Positions 6,405 to 15,588 of a DNA stretch of 64,000 bases are shown here, in pieces. Both the position numbers and the translations under genes were made by a program. A model generated the notes under the pieces. The model made no database searches, had not been told where the DNA came from, and saw only the letters and a program-made list of their open reading frames with translations. The stretch is from assembly GCA_002310115.1 (NCBI GenBank), contig DBYI01000016.1, positions 36,222-100,221 on the forward strand, read 5' to 3'. The stretch is from Ruminococcus flavefaciens (GTDB lineage Bacteria > Bacillota > Clostridia > Oscillospirales > Ruminococcaceae). The stretch's first letter is position 1, and the number at the start of each line of letters is the position of its first letter.

Positions 6405-9344
6405 TTACTTAGCAGGCATTGTGCCTTTTTTCAATAAGTAAAGCTGGATTGTAAGTGCGTCGTTTGTTGTAACGCCATCTGTTGAATCACAGTCAGCATT
6501 AGCTTGACCCTGCTTTGTGATGCAGTTTGTACTTGTACCATTTAAACCAAACTTATTCGGATTTGCAAGTGACTGCATTATAAGTACAGCATCAGCCATA
6601 TCTATTGTACCGTCACAGTTTGCGTCACCGTAAACAACTTTATCAGCACCTGAATCGGCTGAACCATTGCCTGTTTTATTAGATGTAGTAGTTGTAGGTG
6701 AAGACTTAGTTGTCGTAGTTGTTGTGCTTGCAGGCTTAGTTGTAGTAGTTTCTGTATTCTTGTCTTTGTCAACAACATATTCACTGCCGCCTGCTGTTGT
6801 TCCGTCAGGCTCTGTACCCCAGATGAGCTTATCGCCTGCATAAAGTGTAACCTTATCAGTGATAGCGGCAGCTGAGTTGTTATCCTCAAAGCTTACAAGA
6901 TCAGCATAGCTGTAGTCATTTGAAGAATCCCATTCTGGATACTCGTTGGTTTCGGGATCCATCTTTGTTGTAAGAGCGAACTGGTAAACACGGCTTCCAT
7001 AGAACTTGCAGTCCTTCCATGTTACTTCAACATAATATGTTCCGTCGTCATCATACTTTACAGGATCCGAGAGTACAGCGTGTGACTTGTTGTTTGTATA
7101 TCCTGCTTCCTGATCATAGTCAATACGTGGAACAAGGTAATCAACATCATAACCAGCATCAAGAAGCTCCTTGATGTTGAAGTAGTATCTTGCCTTTACA
7201 TCACATTCAAATCTCGGAGGATTGATAGTTCTGTTGTGAAGAACTAGTTTGAGCTGGATACCGTCTTCCTTTTCCTGAGCCTTACCGCCTGATACGAAGT
7301 ATCCTACAGGCAATGGATCACCGTTTTCGTCTACCTGATCGTAGCCGATAGCGTTGGAAGACATATCAAAGTCTTCGATGATATAGTTCTCATCTTCATA
7401 TTCCTTACCCTTTGCACCATAGTAGTGGTAAAGTCCTGCAAGATCACCGCAGAAGCCAGCGTTATAGTCGTCTGTAACTTCATTGTAGATGTAGTCCTTT
7501 GTTTCGTCAACGTGAGTGTCCTTAAGATCAGGACCGCCAACGAGAGCACCCCAGAGGGTATGTACCTGAATTATAGGATCATCCATGCTCTGTGTAGCTG
7601 AGCAGTGTGATGAACGGTGATGCGGATGTGAAGCAAAGTTGTACTCGTAACCTACTTCGTAAGCATAACCCATTGGGTTGTCGCCGAGTATGTATTCCAT
7701 CTGAGCCTTTGCCCAAGGGAGGAATGTTTCATCGCCTGTGGTTTTTGCGTATACGCATGCACAGAGACCAGCAGCTGTGTTGTAACGTGCGGAACCATAG
7801 CCTGATACAACAGCCCAGCCTCTCGGTGACTTAGCGATAAAGTCGCCGCTTGTTTCGCTGTCAGGGAGATTAGGGATCTGATCATAAGTCATTGGCATAT
7901 TCCAGAGATAATCATCTCTGCCGAAATACTTATGACCGTGAACAGGCTCATAGCCCCAATCAGAGCAATCAGTTGTCTTAGAACAGCCTGACCAGAATTC
8001 AAGGTTGTAACGGAAGATATACCAGTCACGTGCTGTATTTGTTATAGGAGCAAGCTTTGCGAAAACTCCGCCCCAAACAGTATCCCAGCAGTGAACCCAG
8101 ATATTCTGCCAGCAGTTACCTGTATCAGTAATGATACGTTTCATATAGCCTGTGTAAGCGTAAGAAGGCTGTTGGCCAGTTTGAGCCTGTTCATCATATG
8201 AACCGCTGTCAGAAATTGGACTGGAATCATCAACTGCTATAATATCGTCTATATAATCATAGTTTTCTGTACAATAGTAGAGCCATACAGCAGCCCATGA
8301 AAGCTCATCATAATCATAACTTGAAGTATAGAAGCCGCCGTCGTAACCAAGGCTTGAATTGCTTGGTACCATACCAGGTTTCCATTCTTCAACGTGTGTC
8401 TTTACAGCAAAGTCATAAAGAGCCTTAGCGTACTTGAGACACTCGTCAGCGTATTCAGGATCTGTATCCTTAAAGTTGAGGTAGTTGATAGCCAATGAAG
8501 CCGAAGCACCTGCACACTGATCCGAAGCTGGCATTTCCTCTGTAGCAAAGTAAGCAGGACGCTTAACAGCACATCCTGAGGAAGCAACCATTGTATTATC
8601 CTGCTGGAGCTCAGGTGGGCACCAGTAGTTATGGTCGTTGTTACCTTCACCGACCTGATAGCAATATGCTACAACATTTCCATCATCATCAAGGAAAGTT
8701 GCCTTCATAAAGTAGTCATTTATCCAGCGAAGCTCGTCTTCAACGTGCTTTTGTAATCCTAAATCAATATATGAATCACGGAACTCATAATAACCCCAAC
8801 CTACCGTAGATGCGGAGTAGCTTCCAGGGAGACCGAACTTAACGTGGTCACCAGCGTCGTGCCATCCGCCTGTAAGGTCAAGAGTGCCATTCCCATCGGG
8901 ATCAAGATATTTCTTGTTCTTCTCGATGAATGAAGAACTCATATTTACGCCGACATAAAGATCTGGATCATCATCACCAAGATTTGGCTTAGCTTTACCG
9001 CTATCACCCTGTCCGAGACCTTGATCTTCCTTTAGCTGATCGTCAGTCTTACCCTTGCCGACAGTAGGCATAGGACTCATAGGCTGGAGAGGAATCTCAC
9101 CATCTATAACGTGACAATTTGAACGCCATGAGTAGTAGCCATCGCCTTCAACCTCATCACCACACTTGTTTGCGTCGTAGAAGCACAGCGCAAGCTGCAG
9201 AGCTTCTGCAAAATTGTGGTAATTGTTTGTCTTGCCCTCAGTGATAACTGCGGCGTTTGCGCCTGACATGATACTGCACGACATGAGCGTAGCAGCAGCA
9301 GACAAGCAGGCTAATGATTTTTTGAGTATCTTCGCCTTGTCCAT
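6405..9344 (-). CDS. GH9 endoglucanase with CBM3c-like module and dockerin
   Basis: Secreted cellulosomal beta-1,4-glucanase of 979 residues. In order: signal peptide (cleavage near GANA-A, residue about 31), GH9 catalytic domain to about residue 665, a beta-rich CBM3c-like module to about 870, a Thr-rich linker (about 880-900), and a C-terminal dockerin with two calcium loops (GDANCDGTIDMADAV and ADCDSTDGVTTNDAL). Catalytic-site motifs are intact: GGWHDAGDHVKF with the paired aspartates (about residues 163 and 166), HPHHR, and the acid Glu in NEVTDDYNAGF. The linker and dockerin style is Ruminococcus-like. Between the usual GH9 N-terminal helix (NFAEALQLALCFYDANK) and DLTGGWHDAGD lies a roughly 70-residue acidic/Gly-rich insertion. 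The start follows GAAAGGAAG. It is downstream of a TrpR-like regulator on the same strand. Confidence 0.96.
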   Translation of the reverse strand: MDKAKILKKSLACLSAAATLMSCSIMSGANAAVITEGKTNNYHNFAEALQLALCFYDANKCGDEVEGDGYYSWRSNCHVIDGEIPLQPMSPMPTVGKGKTDDQLKEDQGLGQGDSGKAKPNLGDDDPDLYVGVNMSSSFIEKNKKYLDPDGNGTLDLTGGWHDAGDHVKFGLPGSYSASTVGWGYYEFRDSYIDLGLQKHVEDELRWINDYFMKATFLDDDGNVVAYCYQVGEGNNDHNYWCPPELQQDNTMVASSGCAVKRPAYFATEEMPASDQCAGASASLAINYLNFKDTDPEYADECLKYAKALYDFAVKTHVEEWKPGMVPSNSSLGYDGGFYTSSYDYDELSWAAVWLYYCTENYDYIDDIIAVDDSSPISDSGSYDEQAQTGQQPSYAYTGYMKRIITDTGNCWQNIWVHCWDTVWGGVFAKLAPITNTARDWYIFRYNLEFWSGCSKTTDCSDWGYEPVHGHKYFGRDDYLWNMPMTYDQIPNLPDSETSGDFIAKSPRGWAVVSGYGSARYNTAAGLCACVYAKTTGDETFLPWAKAQMEYILGDNPMGYAYEVGYEYNFASHPHHRSSHCSATQSMDDPIIQVHTLWGALVGGPDLKDTHVDETKDYIYNEVTDDYNAGFCGDLAGLYHYYGAKGKEYEDENYIIEDFDMSSNAIGYDQVDENGDPLPVGYFVSGGKAQEKEDGIQLKLVLHNRTINPPRFECDVKARYYFNIKELLDAGYDVDYLVPRIDYDQEAGYTNNKSHAVLSDPVKYDDDGTYYVEVTWKDCKFYGSRVYQFALTTKMDPETNEYPEWDSSNDYSYADLVSFEDNNSAAAITDKVTLYAGDKLIWGTEPDGTTAGGSEYVVDKDKNTETTTTKPASTTTTTTKSSPTTTTSNKTGNGSADSGADKVVYGDANCDGTIDMADAVLIMQSLANPNKFGLNGTSTNCITKQGQANADCDSTDGVTTNDALTIQLYLLKKGTMPAK

Positions 9345-9373
9345 TTGAATCTTCCTTTCAAGTGTAATTTTTT

Positions 9374-9405
9374 GGACTACGTCCTATCTGGACAGAGTCC
9401 TTTTT
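9374..9405. repeat. symmetrical hairpin in the cellulase 5' leader
   Basis: GGACT...AGTCC arms with an inner TCC/GGA pairing lie between the TrpR-like gene and the cellulase. On the minus strand, the direction of both genes, it is followed by A residues, so it is not a terminator for them; on the plus strand it has TTTTT. It may stabilise or process the cellulase mRNA, or stop antisense transcription. Confidence 0.6.
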
Positions 9406-9411
9406 CACGTT

Positions 9412-9714
9412 TTATTTGAGCAGATCCTTCCCCTTAAGTCTGTCAAAAACTAATTTGTATCCGTCGTTTCCGTCCTTTAGAGAACGGTTGACTCTGCTTA
9501 TGGTAGCTGTGCTTGCACCTGTTTCGGTAACGATGCTATTATAAACGCGGTGTTCGTCAAGAAGTCTTGCAACATGAAGCCTCTGAGCAAAAGACTTAAG
9601 CTCAATACTTGTGCAGAGATCGTCGAAGAACTTATAACAATCGTCAACTGATTCAAGTGTGAGTATAGCTTCAAACAGCAGATCCATGCTTTCAGATTTT
9701 ATTTTTGCGATCAT
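9412..9714 (-). CDS. TrpR-like (YerC/YecD family) DNA-binding protein
   Basis: About 100 residues, all-helical, with the Trp-repressor-like helix-turn-helix ETGASTATISRVNRSLKDGNDGYK in outline and the preceding LKSFAQRLHVARLLDEHRVY helix pair. The family has no established general ligand. The start at 9714 is chosen because GGAG sits eight bases upstream and the family begins MIAKIKS; a longer in-frame ATG at 9750 has no ribosome-binding site. It lies 67 bases upstream of the cellulase on the same strand with no terminator in that direction between them, so read-through into the cellulase is possible. Confidence 0.85.
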   Translation of the reverse strand: MIAKIKSESMDLLFEAILTLESVDDCYKFFDDLCTSIELKSFAQRLHVARLLDEHRVYNSIVTETGASTATISRVNRSLKDGNDGYKLVFDRLKGKDLLK

Positions 9715-9766
9715 AATAATACTCCAATCTGCCAAAAAGGCATAATTCAAAAATTTCTTACTTTAC

Positions 9767-9795
9767 ATTTTAACACATTATTCCGTAAAAGTAAA
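9767..9795 (-). promoter_or_regulatory. promoter of the TrpR-like gene
   Basis: On the minus strand TTTACT (complement of 9790-9795), 17 bases, TAAAAT (complement of 9767-9772). A short GCC/GGC hairpin follows in the leader. Confidence 0.6.
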
Positions 9796-10072
9796 GTCTC
9801 AATTTCCCTTAAAAGAATTTACTTAGGTATTAAATGTTATATAATAAGAAATAAATTACACCTTTGTGTATATCATATCACATTCTTAACAAAAAGTAAA
9901 GATATATTTCTCATTTTTAAAAAATTTGGCGTTACGTACCAAATAATAATATCTTTTCGTACATTTCAACAATAATTCATGTTAATTAACTGTTAAAACG
10001 CATAAATCGTGTAAACATTTAATTAGCATGCATCTAATATGATAAATTCAGTTTATCTCTTAAATACAGGGG
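9796..10072. other. AT-rich intergenic stretch
   Basis: No gene is seen. The only structure noted is a 6-9-6 inverted repeat, ATTTGG and CCAAAT around CGTTACGTA, near 9926-9946, about 130 bases upstream of the lon promoter; it could be an operator but has no matching partner in the window. Confidence 0.5.
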
Positions 10073-10101
10073 TTGAATTTTGGTTCGTTTTATAGTATAA
10101 T
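10073..10101 (+). promoter_or_regulatory. lon promoter
   Basis: TTGAAT (10073-10078), a 17-base spacer and TATAAT (10096-10101), about 57 bases before the lon start. Confidence 0.8.
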
Positions 10102-10157
10102 ATTTTAGAACACTTTTGTTCATGAGGATATGAAACCAGAAGAAATGCGGTGATTTT

Positions 10158-12500
10158 ATGGAACAAACCATTAAAAGTGATAAAAATATAGAGGAGTCAA
10201 ACATTCTTTATACAGTAGCCATGAGAGGTCTTGTTGCATTCCCTAAAATGGTAATGCATTTTGATGTTTCACGTAGTAAGTCAATGGCTGCTGTTGAGCG
10301 CTCGTTGAAGGAGGGCGGTAAGCTTTTTCTTGTGACTCAGCATGAAGCTTACGTAGATAACCCTAAGGCTTCTGATTTATACAAAGTTGGAGTTGTTGCT
10401 GAAATAAAACAGGTTCTCAAGCTACCTGATAATGTTATGAAGGTCCTTGTTGAGGGAATTTATAAGGCTAATCTTGTAAGACTTATCGACGATGGTGAGG
10501 TTCTTAAAGCAGAAGTAAAACGAACCCCTACATATTCGAGAGCAAAGTTTGACGAGGTCGAATCTGAAGCCTTAATGCGTTCTATTAAGGACGTTTTCGA
10601 GCGATATGCTTCTTTTTTCCCAAAAATGCCAAAGGAATTGCTCAATTCTATAATGACACAGGATTCTCCCTTGAAGCTTTTTGAGACAGTAACATTCAAC
10701 TGTAATCTCAATTATCGTGACAAACAAACCCTTCTTGAGGAGACTAACATAATAAACAAGCTTTCTGTGCTTTTTGCCTGCCTTACATCTGAAGTTGAGA
10801 TACTTGAACTGGAAAATCTTATTAATGAACAGACAAAAAACAGTATAGACAAAGGTCAGAAAGAGTTCTATCTCCGTGAGCAGCTGAGAGTTATCCAGGA
10901 GCAGCTCGGTGAAGACGAGGGAGAAGAAGCATTCGGTTATATCAATGATATAATGGATCTGAAATTGGATGAAAAGAGTAAAGAAAAGCTTCTTAAGGAA
11001 GCTGATAAGCTTACAAAGCTGCCTCCTGCATCACAGGAAGCTTTTGTTATCAAGAATTACCTTGATACTGTCCTTGATCTCCCTTGGGGAAAGTATACAA
11101 AGGCAAAGCTTTCTATGGCCAAGGCGGAAGCTGTTCTTGAAAAAGATCATTATGGTTTAAAAAAAGTTAAGGAGCGCATACTTGAGTTCCTTGCAGTACA
11201 TATGCTCAATCCTGAAATAAAGGGTCAGATAATCTGTCTCGCAGGCCCTCCAGGTATAGGAAAAACATCCATAGCAAAGTCTATCGCTAAGGCAATGGGT
11301 AGAAAATATGCCAGAGTTTCTCTTGGTGGCGTTCGTGATGAAGCTGATATAAGAGGTCATAGAAAGACGTATGTCGGTGCTATGCCAGGACGTGTTATTA
11401 ATGCTATTACACAGGCAGGTTCTGCAAATCCGCTGATCCTTTTTGACGAGATTGACAAGTTATGCAGCGATGTGAAAGGTGATCCCTCGTCCGCTATGCT
11501 AGAAGTACTTGACGCTGAGCAGAATTATGCGTTTAGAGATCATTTTATAGAAGTTCCTTTTGATCTTAGTAAAGCAGTTTTTATAACTACGGCTAATAAT
11601 GTCAGCGCTATACCTGCACCTCTTCTCGACAGAATGGAAGTTATCGAGCTTCCAAGCTATACTGCCGAAGAAAAGTTTCATATTGCAAAGGAGCATCTTA
11701 TACCCAAACAGTTGAAAGAACACGGTTTGAAGGGAACACAACTGAAAATAGCTGATGACACTATTAACGAGCTCATACAGTATTACACGAAAGAAGCAGG
11801 TGTGCGTTCACTTGAAAGGTGTATCGCTTCGCTTTGCAGGAAGACGGCTAAGAAGATAGCTGCCAATGAGATAAAGAAAGCTACCATTAAAGCTAAAGAT
11901 CTCAACGAGCTTCTTGGAATAAGGAAGTATATAGGTGACCTTTCTTCAAAAAAAGATCAGATTGGTGTTGTAAATGGTCTTGCATGGACTTCCGTAGGCG
12001 GAGTTCTTATGCCCATAGAAGTTCTGATAATGAAGGGAACTGGAAAGATAGAAGTAACAGGCTCACTGGGCGATGTTATGAAAGAAAGCTCAAAGTTAGC
12101 AGTAAGCTTCGTAAGAAGTATCGCAGCCGAGTATAAAATAGCTACAGATTTCTATAAGAATAAAGATATTCACATTCATGCTCCTGAGGGGGCTGTTCCG
12201 AAGGATGGTCCTTCAGCAGGAGTTACTATGACGACAGCATTGTTATCTGCATTGTCTGGAATAAAGGTAAGGTCAGATGTGGCTATGACGGGAGAGATAA
12301 CTCTTCACGGAAAGGTTCTCCCAATAGGTGGATTGCGTGAAAAAACAATGGCTGCATACAAGGCAGGCATAAAGAGAGTGATAATCCCTATTGAGAACAA
12401 GCCGGATCTTGAAGAAGTTGATCAGGTAGTCAAGGATGCTATCGAATTTGTTTTTGCGTCTGAGCTAAAAGACGTTTTTGAAGCGGCACTTATTAAGTGA
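10158..12500 (+). CDS. lon: ATP-dependent Lon protease
   Basis: Cytoplasmic AAA+ serine protease for misfolded and regulatory proteins, 780 residues. An N-terminal LON substrate-binding domain (about 1-210) and coiled-coil region (REQLRVIQEQLGED) precede the AAA+ module with Walker A GPPGIGKT and Walker B LILFDEIDKL. The C-terminal protease domain carries the Ser-Lys dyad in PKDGPSAGVTM and KVLPIGGLREK. The ribosome-binding site is weak (GCGGTGAT). The engB ribosome-binding site lies just after its stop, and engB follows at once, a common pairing. Confidence 0.98.
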   Translation: MEQTIKSDKNIEESNILYTVAMRGLVAFPKMVMHFDVSRSKSMAAVERSLKEGGKLFLVTQHEAYVDNPKASDLYKVGVVAEIKQVLKLPDNVMKVLVEGIYKANLVRLIDDGEVLKAEVKRTPTYSRAKFDEVESEALMRSIKDVFERYASFFPKMPKELLNSIMTQDSPLKLFETVTFNCNLNYRDKQTLLEETNIINKLSVLFACLTSEVEILELENLINEQTKNSIDKGQKEFYLREQLRVIQEQLGEDEGEEAFGYINDIMDLKLDEKSKEKLLKEADKLTKLPPASQEAFVIKNYLDTVLDLPWGKYTKAKLSMAKAEAVLEKDHYGLKKVKERILEFLAVHMLNPEIKGQIICLAGPPGIGKTSIAKSIAKAMGRKYARVSLGGVRDEADIRGHRKTYVGAMPGRVINAITQAGSANPLILFDEIDKLCSDVKGDPSSAMLEVLDAEQNYAFRDHFIEVPFDLSKAVFITTANNVSAIPAPLLDRMEVIELPSYTAEEKFHIAKEHLIPKQLKEHGLKGTQLKIADDTINELIQYYTKEAGVRSLERCIASLCRKTAKKIAANEIKKATIKAKDLNELLGIRKYIGDLSSKKDQIGVVNGLAWTSVGGVLMPIEVLIMKGTGKIEVTGSLGDVMKESSKLAVSFVRSIAAEYKIATDFYKNKDIHIHAPEGAVPKDGPSAGVTMTTALLSALSGIKVRSDVAMTGEITLHGKVLPIGGLREKTMAAYKAGIKRVIIPIENKPDLEEVDQVVKDAIEFVFASELKDVFEAALIK

Positions 12501-12517
12501 TCAAGGAGGAAGTCCAA

Positions 12518-13123
12518 GTGAAGCTTAATTACAATAAAGCAGAATTTACAGCTGCATACGGAAAGTTTTCGCAGATACCTCCTTCTGACCGAATTGAGAT
12601 AGCTTTTGCGGGACATTCCAATGTGGGAAAATCTACGTTGATTAACAAGCTTTTTAACCGTAAAAATCTAGCAAGGGTTAGTTCTGTTCCTGGGAAAACT
12701 GCTACTATAAATTTTTATGGGCTTGATAATATATTTTTTGTAGATCTTCCGGGTTATGGTTACGCAAAGGTGGCAAAGTCTGAAAAGGAACGCTGGGCGG
12801 GACTTATTGAGGGATATCTTGGCTCTGATAGAGATATAAGATTAGTTTTCATGCTCATCGATATGCGACATGCTCCTACAAATGACGATGTTCACATGAT
12901 AAATTTTCTTATTGATACAGAAATGCCTTTTGTTTTAGTACTCACTAAAGCTGACAAGCTGAACAAGACTGAACGTGAAAAGCGCATGGATGCTTTCAAA
13001 AACGAAATACCATGCTTTGAGGATATTCATTCCATACCTTTTTCGTCGCAAACCTTTGAGGGAGTTGAAGAACTCAGAGAGATAGTAGAAGATATTGCTG
13101 ACGATAATGACGTCGTTACATAA
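12518..13123 (+). CDS. engB: ribosome biogenesis GTPase EngB/YsxC
   Basis: Essential GTPase for late 50S subunit assembly, about 201 residues. G-motifs are all present: GHSNVGKST (G1), a Thr switch in PGKTATINFY (G2), DLPGYGYA (G3), TKADKL (G4) and SSQ (G5). The GTG at 12518 is preferred because AAGGAGGA (12503-12510) lies seven bases upstream; an in-frame GTG at 12497 overlaps the lon stop and has no such site. Co-transcribed with lon. Confidence 0.96.
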   Translation: MKLNYNKAEFTAAYGKFSQIPPSDRIEIAFAGHSNVGKSTLINKLFNRKNLARVSSVPGKTATINFYGLDNIFFVDLPGYGYAKVAKSEKERWAGLIEGYLGSDRDIRLVFMLIDMRHAPTNDDVHMINFLIDTEMPFVLVLTKADKLNKTEREKRMDAFKNEIPCFEDIHSIPFSSQTFEGVEELREIVEDIADDNDVVT

Positions 13124-13150
13124 TAAAACAAACTTGAAAGGATGTTAGAA

Positions 13151-14449
13151 ATGTTTGTATCCGAAAATTTGAGCGTCAATTCTGCAGGACATCTCAGTGT
13201 TGGTGGAGTTGATACAGTGGAGCTTGCTAAAGAATATGGCACTCCTCTCTATGTTATGGATGAACAGGTAGTCAGAAAAAGTCTTAAGAGGTTCCATGAT
13301 AGCATGAACAAATACTATGATGGCAAAGGTGAAGTACACTACGCTAGCAAGGCATTTTCATGCATGGAAATGTGTAGAATAGTTGCAAGCGAGGGTGACG
13401 GGCTTGACGTTGTATCCATTGGTGAACTCTATACAGCTGTAAAGGCAGGCTTCCCTATGGAAAAGGTGGGCTTCCACGGCAACAACAAAACTGACGAAGA
13501 ACTTGAGTACGCTGTTAATGTTGGCGTTGGACATATCATTGTCGACAATATTTGTGAGCTTCACAGACTCGAAAAAATAGCTGCGAAAAGCAATTCTCAG
13601 ACAAAGATAATGTTCCGTATCAAGCCTGGCATTGACGCTCATACTCATGATTTTGTAAAAACAGGTCAGATTGACAGTAAATTTGGCTTTGCTCTTGAAA
13701 CAGGAGAGGCCTTTGAAGCTGTAAAAGAGGCAGTAAATTGTAAAAATGTTAAGCTAGTGGGGCTTCATTGCCATATTGGTTCACAGATATTTGATATTGC
13801 GCCGTTTGAAGAAGCAGCAAAGGTTATGCTTGGATTTATTGCTGAAATAAAGAACAAGCTTGACTTTACCATAGAGGGGCTCAACCTCGGCGGAGGTTTC
13901 GGTATTAAGTATGTCAATGAGAACGATCCAAAGCCGTATGAACTTTATCTTGAAAATGTTTCTGGAATTGTAAAATCAGAATGTAAAGCTCTCGGAATTG
14001 AGTTGCCGAAGATGTTTATAGAGCCAGGGCGTTCAATCGCAGGACCTGCGGGAATAACTCTTTACACAGTTGGTGCTCGTAAGGAAATTCCTAATATAAG
14101 AACTTATGTATCAATTGATGGTGGTATGGCTGACAATCCAAGATACATTCTTTACGGTTCTGAATACGATGCAGTTGTTGCGAATAAGGCAGGCGAGGAA
14201 AAAAATGAAAAGGTCACCATTGCAGGAAAATGCTGCGAGAGCGGCGACCTTATCGGTGAAAATATGCCATTACAGCATGCTGAATCAGGAGATATTATTG
14301 CTGTTTGTGCAACAGGAGCTTATAACTACTCTATGTCTTCGAATTATAACAGGCTTCAGAAGCCGGCTGTGGTTTTTGTAAACAATGGAAAATCAAGAAT
14401 CGCTGTTAAGAGAGAGACTCTTGATGATATTGTCCGTAACGATATTTGA
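13151..14449 (+). CDS. lysA: diaminopimelate decarboxylase
   Basis: PLP enzyme making L-lysine from meso-diaminopimelate, about 432 residues. Recognisable are the PLP-lysine segment YASKAFSC, the phosphate-binding GGGFGIKY, EPGRSI, and the C-terminal GKCCESGDL with the active-site Cys of the dimer partner, then GAYNYSM. ATG at 13151 has GAAAGGA at eight bases; ATG at 13142 overlaps that site. It ends at a strong bidirectional terminator. Confidence 0.96.
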   Translation: MFVSENLSVNSAGHLSVGGVDTVELAKEYGTPLYVMDEQVVRKSLKRFHDSMNKYYDGKGEVHYASKAFSCMEMCRIVASEGDGLDVVSIGELYTAVKAGFPMEKVGFHGNNKTDEELEYAVNVGVGHIIVDNICELHRLEKIAAKSNSQTKIMFRIKPGIDAHTHDFVKTGQIDSKFGFALETGEAFEAVKEAVNCKNVKLVGLHCHIGSQIFDIAPFEEAAKVMLGFIAEIKNKLDFTIEGLNLGGGFGIKYVNENDPKPYELYLENVSGIVKSECKALGIELPKMFIEPGRSIAGPAGITLYTVGARKEIPNIRTYVSIDGGMADNPRYILYGSEYDAVVANKAGEEKNEKVTIAGKCCESGDLIGENMPLQHAESGDIIAVCATGAYNYSMSSNYNRLQKPAVVFVNNGKSRIAVKRETLDDIVRNDI

Positions 14450-14453
14450 ATTT

Positions 14454-14496
14454 AAAAAACGTGAAAGAATTATTATGCTTCTTTCACGTTTTTTTG
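14454..14496. terminator. bidirectional terminator, lysA / radical SAM gene
   Basis: AAAAACGTGAAAGAA and TTCTTTCACGTTTTT arms between converging genes; its right arm overlaps the last codons of the minus-strand radical SAM gene. Confidence 0.9.
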
Positions 14497-15431
14497 TTGT
14501 GCTTTTTCCCTTGCCATGTTTCAAGTTCAGCAAGCCTTTTGTCGATACCGCCGAGAACAGCGATCTTGTTCGCACTCCATATGGGAGCTATTAGTTTAGA
14601 TTTGTCACCATCTCCTGTGATTCGCTCTATTACTGTTTCAGGAGGCAATATTTCAAGCTGCTCTACGATAATATCAATATATTCGTTCCTTTCAAGTATC
14701 TTAAACTCGTTTCTTTCATACATCTCAGCAAGAATTGTCCCTTTTATCACATGGAGCATTTGCAGTTTAACTGCTTCCGGAGCAAGTCGTGCAGTTTCTT
14801 CTGCAGTCTGTAGCATCATTTTATGAGTCTCAAATGGAAGTCCATTGATAATGTGGATGCATGTACGAATTTTATTGCGTTTGAGCTTAAAAAATCCTTC
14901 ACAAAACTCCTTGTGTGTATAACATCGGTTTATAAGGTTTATAGTACTTTTGTGAATGCTTTGCATTCCAAGTTCTACAGTAAGATCAATTTTTGAGTTT
15001 AATTCTACAAGCAATTCAACTATTTCATCTGAAAGACAGTCGGCACGCGTCCCTATAGAAATTCCACATACATGTGGAAAATCCAGTACTGAGTAATATA
15101 TCTTTCTCAGTATTTCAACCGGAGCGTATGTATTGGAATTTGCCTGAAAATATGCAATAAATCTGGCATTTTCACCATTCTTTTTACATATTCTTTCTTT
15201 TTCTCTTGTTAACTGAGAAGATAGATCATAACCGCCATGTGTGAAATAGCCACTTCCACCATCACAGAAAATACAGCCACCTGAGCTTTTTGTTCCATCA
15301 ATATTTGGGCATGAAAACCCACAGTCAAGAACGGCTTTGTATATCTTGCTTCCAAAATGATATTTATTATAATAATTAAGCGTGTGATAACGCTTGTTGT
15401 CGTCTGAAAATTCAAATGGACTCTTGTTCAT
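14484..15431 (-). CDS. radical SAM protein of the YhcC (TIGR01212) family
   Basis: A 315-residue protein. The cluster-binding region CPNIDGTKSSGGCIFC fits the YhcC/TIGR01212 subfamily, whose first Cys lies in an expanded CxxxDG(T)..GGCxFC context rather than plain CxxxCxxC. Later motifs FQANSNTYAP, GISIGTRADCL, VELGMQS and IINGLPFET match the same group. The biochemical reaction of the family is not well defined. Start has AGGAGAGG upstream and a good promoter. Confidence 0.9.
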   Translation of the reverse strand: MNKSPFEFSDDNKRYHTLNYYNKYHFGSKIYKAVLDCGFSCPNIDGTKSSGGCIFCDGGSGYFTHGGYDLSSQLTREKERICKKNGENARFIAYFQANSNTYAPVEILRKIYYSVLDFPHVCGISIGTRADCLSDEIVELLVELNSKIDLTVELGMQSIHKSTINLINRCYTHKEFCEGFFKLKRNKIRTCIHIINGLPFETHKMMLQTAEETARLAPEAVKLQMLHVIKGTILAEMYERNEFKILERNEYIDIIVEQLEILPPETVIERITGDGDKSKLIAPIWSANKIAVLGGIDKRLAELETWQGKKHNKKT

Positions 15432-15452
15432 AGCACCTCTCCTTGTGAAATT

Positions 15453-15481
15453 ATGTTATCATATTCATTTATAATTGTCAA
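15453..15481 (-). promoter_or_regulatory. promoter of the radical SAM gene
   Basis: On the minus strand TTGACA (complement of 15476-15481), 17 bases, TAACAT (complement of 15453-15458). Confidence 0.7.
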
Positions 15482-15529
15482 TAATTAGTGTATCAAAAAT
15501 AATTTCGCAATATATGGCTTGTTTGTCTA

Positions 15530-15558
15530 TTGACATTTTGCACAAATTGAGTTAGAAT
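15530..15558 (+). promoter_or_regulatory. promoter of the shikimate-kinase-like gene
   Basis: Perfect TTGACA (15530-15535), 17-base spacer, TAGAAT (15553-15558). Confidence 0.85.
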
Positions 15559-15588
15559 AAAAGAGTATAAAAAAAGAGGGAAAAAGCT

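Noticed and set aside
9926..9946. ATTTGG-N9-CCAAAT as a CIRCE-like element ahead of lon
   Set aside because: Spacing of nine is reminiscent, but the arm sequence is unrelated to CIRCE (GCACTC/GAGTGC) and it is far from the promoter.
14446..14826. Plus-strand frame opposite the radical SAM gene
   Set aside because: Begins inside a terminator, no ribosome-binding site, and the minus-strand frame has all family motifs.
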